The notes under the pieces were generated by a model, which saw only the letters and a list, made by a program, of their open reading frames with translations, was not told where the DNA came from and did not search any database. A program made the position numbers and the translations under genes. From contig JAIXWJ010000041.1 of the NCBI GenBank assembly GCA_027491335.1, forward strand, positions 1 through 32,574: 32,574 bases of DNA, read 5' to 3'. The stretch comes from Actinomycetes bacterium (lineage in GTDB: Bacteria; Actinomycetota; Acidimicrobiia; Acidimicrobiales; Ilumatobacteraceae). Positions 29,010-32,574 of this stretch are shown piece after piece (the first letter of the stretch is position 1; every line of letters starts with the position of its first letter).

Positions 29010-30094
29010 AGACCCGGGTTCGCCGACCGGCCCGAGAACGACGCGGCGTTCCGATGGCGACGGTACTCCTCGACGATCGGGGCCAAGTCGGCCGGACTGG
29101 CCCCGTGCAAGATGACGCCGTCCACGCCCAGATCGAACTGTGCACGAATCGCCCGAACACACTGCTCGGGCGATCCCGTGGCCGCCGGAGCCAACCACTC
29201 CGCCGGAATGAGGTTGGCGACATGCTCCAATTCGGCGGTGGTCGCCGTGTTGTCCAGGGCCCCTCGGAAACCCTTCACGAACTCGTCGTCCCGGAAGCGA
29301 GCCAATACCGCAGGATCCCACTGATTCGTCGTCACCATCAGGTCACCGTACGCCTGAAGGTACGTCGCCAGACGCCCCACTGTCTTCTTCAAACGAACGT
29401 CCTCCGGGATGTGGTCTCCGATGGTCGCGAAACAGGACCAGACTCGGACCGACGCGGGATCGCGACCGGCGGCCTCGGCCGCTCGCTTCACCGTTTCCAC
29501 GCACCGCCGTGTCGTCTCGTCGGTGAAAAAGGTGTGGAGAACGACGCAATCGAACGCCCGACCCGCGAGCTCGAGGGTGTTGGGTCCGAAAGCGGTGATC
29601 CCCAAGGGAATGTTCTCGTCGAACGACGGGTCCAGGGCCAAGACGGGATACTTGCCAATCGGTCCGTCATGACCGAGGATCACCTCTCCTCGGAACAGCC
29701 GGCGCATCACCGACGCGAAGTCCTCCATTTGGGCCGTCGTGACGGTGGGAAGTCCGTACGCCCGATAAATCGGGCCGATACCGCGACCGATGCCGAGGGT
29801 GAACCTTCCTCCCGTCAGACGATGCATGGTCGTCGCATACGAAGCCGTCACCAATGGGTGTCGCGTGTTGTGGTTCGTGGCGGCGGTGGCGATTCCGAGA
29901 TTCGTGCTCACGGCGCCAACCGCACCAGACAGCGTCACCGCCTCCTTGATGTTGAATCGCTCCGAGATGAAGCAGGATCCCAACCCGAGAGTCTCGGCAT
30001 CGGCGACTTCCTTGAGAAGGTCACGCGGCGACTTCGGCGCACCCGGCAGGGTGTAGAAGCCGAGTTCGTTCAATTGCTCGGTCGGCGCGCTCAC
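29006..30094 (-). CDS. F420-dependent LLM-class oxidoreductase (TIGR03857-like)
   Basis: A 362-residue luciferase-like oxidoreductase. The segments LNELGFYTLPGAPKSPRDLLKEVADAETLGLGSCFISERFNIKEAVTLSGAVGAVSTNLGIATAATNHNTRHPLVTASYATTMHRLTGGRFTLGIGRGI match the TIGR03857 family, one of several F420-linked groups abundant in mycobacteria and other actinomycetes. The GTG start at 30094 overlaps the TGA of the upstream SDR as GTGA. A frame open to 30373 overlaps the SDR gene and is not the true start. It is the third gene of the operon. Likely role: F420-dependent oxidation or reduction of an intermediate; the substrate is unknown. Confidence 0.92.
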   Translation of the reverse strand: MSAPTEQLNELGFYTLPGAPKSPRDLLKEVADAETLGLGSCFISERFNIKEAVTLSGAVGAVSTNLGIATAATNHNTRHPLVTASYATTMHRLTGGRFTLGIGRGIGPIYRAYGLPTVTTAQMEDFASVMRRLFRGEVILGHDGPIGKYPVLALDPSFDENIPLGITAFGPNTLELAGRAFDCVVLHTFFTDETTRRCVETVKRAAEAAGRDPASVRVWSCFATIGDHIPEDVRLKKTVGRLATYLQAYGDLMVTTNQWDPAVLARFRDDEFVKGFRGALDNTATTAELEHVANLIPAEWLAPAATGSPEQCVRAIRAQFDLGVDGVILHGASPADLAPIVEEYRRHRNAASFSGRSANPGL

Positions 30095-31014
30095 GGACGG
30101 AATCCGGACATGAGATGTCGCACCGCTTTGGACGACGTGGCGGTCAAGGGCGAGCGAGCCTCGGACATGACCGCCGCCATGTTGGCCGCGAGATCCTCGG
30201 CGGTGGCGTCGCGATTCATGTAGCCGTCGCTCAACTCCATGTGGACTCCACCGGCCCATCCACCACCAACGCTGATCGTCTCTCCGTTGAGCGAACAATC
30301 GTGATGGGCCAGGCACACCACGAGAGGCGCCACCAGATGTGGACTCAACCAGCGTCCCAGTTCCTCCGACCACGGAATCGGCCCGAAAGCCGTTCCAGGG
30401 CGAGTCTTGGCGTATGGAACGACGACGTTCACATGGATTCCATACGGTGCACCTTCACTGGCCATCCCACGGGTGAGACCGATCACGCCCATCTTCGCCA
30501 TGGCGTACACGCTCCCGTTCGGAACTCCCCCGAACGCGGCACCGGACGACACGTTCACGATGCGGCCCCCTCCGTTGTCCTTCATCCACTTCCACGCGGG
30601 GCGACTCACGTTCAACGTTCCATGAAGTTGGGTGTCGATCAAGGCGTCGATGCTCTCCTCGGGGAAGTCCTCGAACGGAGCCATACGAACCTGACCGGCG
30701 TTGTTGACCACGACGTCCACGCGACCGAACGAATCCAACGCGGCGCGAATGATGGATCGTCCGCCGTCGACCGTTGCGATGCTGTCGTGATTGGATACGG
30801 CCACGCCGCCGGCGTCGACGATTTCCCTGACCACCTCATCGGCGGGATTCGACGTGGGGGCCTCCGCTTGCCCATCCGAATCGGAGAGTCCCACTCCGAG
30901 GTCGTTGACCACCACGGAAGCGCCGCGTTTGGCGAACTCGAGCGCGTACTCGCGGCCGAGGTTGCGCCCGGCACCGGTGACCACGACCACGCGACCATCG
31001 AATTTCATGTTCAT
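30091..31014 (-). CDS. SDR-family oxidoreductase, multifunctional-enzyme-type 3-hydroxyacyl-CoA dehydrogenase-like
   Basis: A 307-residue short-chain dehydrogenase. GRVVVVTGAGRNLGREYALEFAKRGASVVVNDLGVG is the NAD-binding site with the VNDLG acidic residue typical of the peroxisomal multifunctional enzyme (MFE-2) branch, and NNAG and SVYAMAKMG (Tyr-x3-Lys) provide the catalytic residues. Members oxidise 3-hydroxyacyl-CoA, including steroid side-chain intermediates, with NAD. It lacks the hydratase and SCP2 domains of full MFE-2. The ATG at 31014 overlaps the upstream hydrolase stop as ATGA; a second ATG two codons in is also possible. Its neighbours (P450, acyl-CoA-type carboxyltransferase, hydrolase) fit a CoA-linked catabolic route. 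Confidence 0.9.
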   Translation of the reverse strand: MNMKFDGRVVVVTGAGRNLGREYALEFAKRGASVVVNDLGVGLSDSDGQAEAPTSNPADEVVREIVDAGGVAVSNHDSIATVDGGRSIIRAALDSFGRVDVVVNNAGQVRMAPFEDFPEESIDALIDTQLHGTLNVSRPAWKWMKDNGGGRIVNVSSGAAFGGVPNGSVYAMAKMGVIGLTRGMASEGAPYGIHVNVVVPYAKTRPGTAFGPIPWSEELGRWLSPHLVAPLVVCLAHHDCSLNGETISVGGGWAGGVHMELSDGYMNRDATAEDLAANMAAVMSEARSPLTATSSKAVRHLMSGFRP

Positions 31015-31817
31015 GATTGATTCTCCTCACGATTGTTCGACAAAAAAGCGCGAACGTCGGGCAAAGCGCGCCGATCCTGAAACAGGAACATATGGCCCCC
31101 TTGATACTCCTCGTGGACGCCATCGGCCACCCGACCGGCGATGGCACGTCCATTGCTCGGGGGTGCGATTCCGTCGTACGAACCACTGCCCACGAAGGTG
31201 GGGACCGTCAGCGACGACAGGCGCTCCCACACGTCGTGGCGACGACGGGCATCTAGTTGCCAGAAGGCCCCGAGAGCCGCTCGTCCCACCGGTGCCGGTC
31301 GTGGTGCCAACAGCGCGGCTTCGCTCGGATGCTCGGCGAGCCACGCCTCGTCGAATCGAGTGTCGACGAGGGTCGGATAGATGCGCGCTCGTTCGTCCGG
31401 ATCCATCTCGGGCAATTCGTGCAGCGGATACGAGGAACCTCCACCTCCCCCGGCACTCGTGCACACGAGACACAGACGTTCCACCATGGCCGGGTGGGTG
31501 ACCGCGAACTCCAAGGCGACCATTCCGCCGAAACTGATCCCGAAGACGGCGGTGCGCTCCCATCCCACGTGAGCCAGTAGAGCGTGCGCGTCGAGCGCGT
31601 AATCGGCCATCTCGTATGGCCCGTCGGGAACGCCGCTCAGACCCAAGCCACGTTGGTCGTGCACCAGAACCGTGTTGGATGCCGCCAGCGCGTCGATGAG
31701 TGGACGCGCGACCGAAATGCTCGATCCGGAGCCGTTGAAGAAGAGAAGGCGTGGTCCCTCACCCAGGATTTCGTAGTGGATGTCGAAGCCGCGACCCGAG
31801 AACGTGCCCACCGTCAT
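31011..31817 (-). CDS. Alpha/beta hydrolase
   Basis: A 268-residue alpha/beta-hydrolase-fold enzyme. RLLFFNGSGSSISVARPLIDAL contains the oxyanion hole after the first strands, VLVHDQRGLGLSG is a standard loop, the nucleophile is Ser95 in FGISFGGM, Asp is in GSYDGIAPPSNG, and His in YQGGHMFLFQD. Substrates may be esters, lactones or C-C bonds of ring-cleavage products; they cannot be told apart here. I chose the ATG at 31817 because the fold begins immediately (MTVGTFSGRGFDIHYEI); a frame open to 31889 gives an unrelated N-terminal extension. The ATG overlaps the TGA of an eleven-codon leaderless mini-ORF (31849-31814), and the gene heads the five-gene operon. Confidence 0.88.
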   Translation of the reverse strand: MTVGTFSGRGFDIHYEILGEGPRLLFFNGSGSSISVARPLIDALAASNTVLVHDQRGLGLSGVPDGPYEMADYALDAHALLAHVGWERTAVFGISFGGMVALEFAVTHPAMVERLCLVCTSAGGGGGSSYPLHELPEMDPDERARIYPTLVDTRFDEAWLAEHPSEAALLAPRPAPVGRAALGAFWQLDARRRHDVWERLSSLTVPTFVGSGSYDGIAPPSNGRAIAGRVADGVHEEYQGGHMFLFQDRRALPDVRAFLSNNREENQS

Positions 31818-31849
31818 GCTCGGCTTCTCAACAGGACTCTCTCGGACAC
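31814..31849 (-). CDS. Leaderless mini-ORF (MSERVLLRSRA) coupled to the alpha/beta hydrolase operon
   Basis: On the minus strand TACTGT (31862-31857) is followed by seven bases and a GTG at 31849. The frame of eleven codons, MSERVLLRSRA, ends in a TGA (31816-31814) that overlaps the ATG of the hydrolase gene as ATGA. The hydrolase itself has only GAGAAG as a possible ribosome site. The arrangement is the third of its kind in this window, after 11595 and 11686. Evidence is promoter geometry plus overlap only. Confidence 0.5.
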   Translation of the reverse strand: MSERVLLRSRA

Positions 31850-31867
31850 GGTCACTACAGTAAGACC
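31850..31867. promoter_or_regulatory. Divergent leaderless promoters sharing one -10 core
   Basis: TACAGT on the plus strand (31856-31861) is six bases before the GTG at 31868, and TACTGT on the minus strand (31862-31857) is seven bases before the GTG at 31849. The two -10 elements occupy the same seven base pairs (TACAGTA), so RNA polymerase can open only one direction at a time. Confidence 0.6.
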
Positions 31868-32574
31868 GTGGACGGAGCAGGAACGACATCGACGTCTCTG
31901 CGAATCGCGGTGACCGACATCGCCGCCGCCACGGAGTTCCTCAGAACTCGAGGCGGATTCGACCTGCTCCGCATCCATCCGGCCGACGCTCCCCGTGAGG
32001 CGCGACTCGTGAGAGACGGAACCCTGCTGGATCTTCATCTCGGATCACCCACCGGCGTCACGATCGTCGTCGAGCGATCCGGAGAGGCCGGATCCGACGA
32101 GGGCCTTGGGGTCGGACCCGACTCGGCCGATGTCGTCGGACCCGACGGAATCGTCGTTCGGACGACCGTTGCCGCGCGGTTGACGGTTCCTCCGGTGATC
32201 GAAGAGACCTCGGTCGGTGCCGGTGACGCCGACGGTCTGTGGCACGTCGGACGGGCCGGCATGGAGTACCGCGACCTCGTGCCCTCCCGGCTCGGCGGGG
32301 CCGTCATCGCGTCCAACATCCGAATTCGCGATGCCGGGTTGGTCCCGGATTACGTCCATCATCACGACGTCCTGTTCCAGTTGATTTACTGCCGGCGGGG
32401 TTGGGTCAAGGTCGTCTACGAGGATCAAGGAGAGCCATTCCTGCTGCGGGCCGGCGACTGCGTCATTCAGCCCCCGGGAATTCGTCATCGTGTTCTCGAA
32501 AACTCCGAGGGCATGGAGGTCGTGGAGATCGGCTATCCGGCGGAGCACATGACGCTGGTGGAGCACCGGATGAA
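31868..32574 (+). CDS. Cupin-domain protein, 3' end outside the window
   Basis: The frame opens with GTG at 31868 (leaderless, TACAGT six bases upstream) and stays open to the last base: 235 codons plus two bases. About residues 145-230 form a cupin: PDYVHHHDVLFQLIYCRRGWVKVVYEDQGEPFLLRAGDCVIQPPGIRHRVLENSEGMEVVEIGYPAEH, with HHHD and a later PPGIRH giving the metal-binding His residues. The first 70 residues (LRIAVTDIAAATEFLRTRGGFDLLRIHPAD, then DGTLLDLHLG) look faintly like a glyoxalase-like half, which I consider tentative. Cupins of this type are dioxygenases, isomerases or sensors. Its position beside the hydrolase operon and shared promoter suggest a linked function. The gene is incomplete here. 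Confidence 0.75.
   Translation, partial: MDGAGTTSTSLRIAVTDIAAATEFLRTRGGFDLLRIHPADAPREARLVRDGTLLDLHLGSPTGVTIVVERSGEAGSDEGLGVGPDSADVVGPDGIVVRTTVAARLTVPPVIEETSVGAGDADGLWHVGRAGMEYRDLVPSRLGGAVIASNIRIRDAGLVPDYVHHHDVLFQLIYCRRGWVKVVYEDQGEPFLLRAGDCVIQPPGIRHRVLENSEGMEVVEIGYPAEHMTLVEHRM

Noticed and set aside
30095..30373. N-terminal extension of the TIGR03857-like LLM protein to 30373
   Set aside because: It would overlap the SDR gene for 280 bases; GTG at 30094 in a GTGA overlap reproduces the family N-terminus.

Overview
The window looks like a piece of an aerobic, high-GC actinomycete chromosome. Pointers are two LLM-class (probably F420-dependent) oxidoreductases, a P450, a carboxyltransferase with its own biotin domain, dense GTG/ATG starts with 4-bp ATGA or GTGA overlaps, and a very regular leaderless promoter signature (TANNNT, 6-7 bases, then ATG or GTG). 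An Acidimicrobiia-like relative is my best guess; no rRNA or other taxonomic marker is present. I saw no tRNA, rRNA, CRISPR array, insertion sequence or prophage gene.

Layout. 1-531 is the 3' end of a lipocalin-like protein gene. 538-3530 is a minus-strand four-gene operon (histidine phosphatase, SAM methyltransferase, PNPOx-like flavoprotein, SDR). 3570-4603 is DoxX plus a membrane-anchored protein; 4612-5274 a hexapeptide acyltransferase. 5446-8518 is panB-panC plus an FAD amine oxidase-like gene. 8538-11572 holds a ProA-like dehydrogenase, a metallo-beta-lactamase-fold hydrolase and a TauE/SafE permease. 11715-18603 is a plus-strand catabolic operon: M20 carbamoylase/allantoate amidohydrolase, N-carbamoyl-D-amino-acid hydrolase-like nitrilase, a fused [2Fe-2S]/molybdenum hydroxylase of the selenium-dependent xanthine dehydrogenase type, an SsnA-like amidohydrolase with a short N-terminus, and an LLM oxidoreductase. 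18631-19392 (minus) is a phosphatidylcholine synthase-like enzyme. 19465-23089 is a three-subunit xanthine dehydrogenase-type operon (FAD, 2Fe-2S, Mo). 23093-25917 is a divergent sulfatase/amidohydrolase pair. 25932-31817 is a minus-strand five-gene operon (alpha/beta hydrolase, SDR, LLM oxidoreductase, P450, biotinyl-carboxyltransferase). 31868 to the end is a truncated cupin gene read divergently.

How the genes work together. The two molybdenum hydroxylase operons share a near-identical 19-bp block (17/19) containing a palindrome that overlaps the -10 element of each, so they are probably one regulon. The inferred role is oxidation of a purine-like or other N-heterocycle, followed by ring opening and carbamoyl/ureide hydrolysis; the substrate cannot be read from sequence. 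The 31817-25932 operon looks like catabolism of a CoA-linked or terpenoid/steroid-like substrate.

Most striking structure: of 14 apparent transcription-unit heads, 13 fit a leaderless promoter. Ten start directly at the main gene. In three (11569-11595 minus, 11686-11718 plus, 31814-31849 minus) the leaderless codon opens an 8-11-codon mini-ORF whose TGA overlaps the ATG of the main gene as ATGA, suggesting translational coupling through leader peptides.
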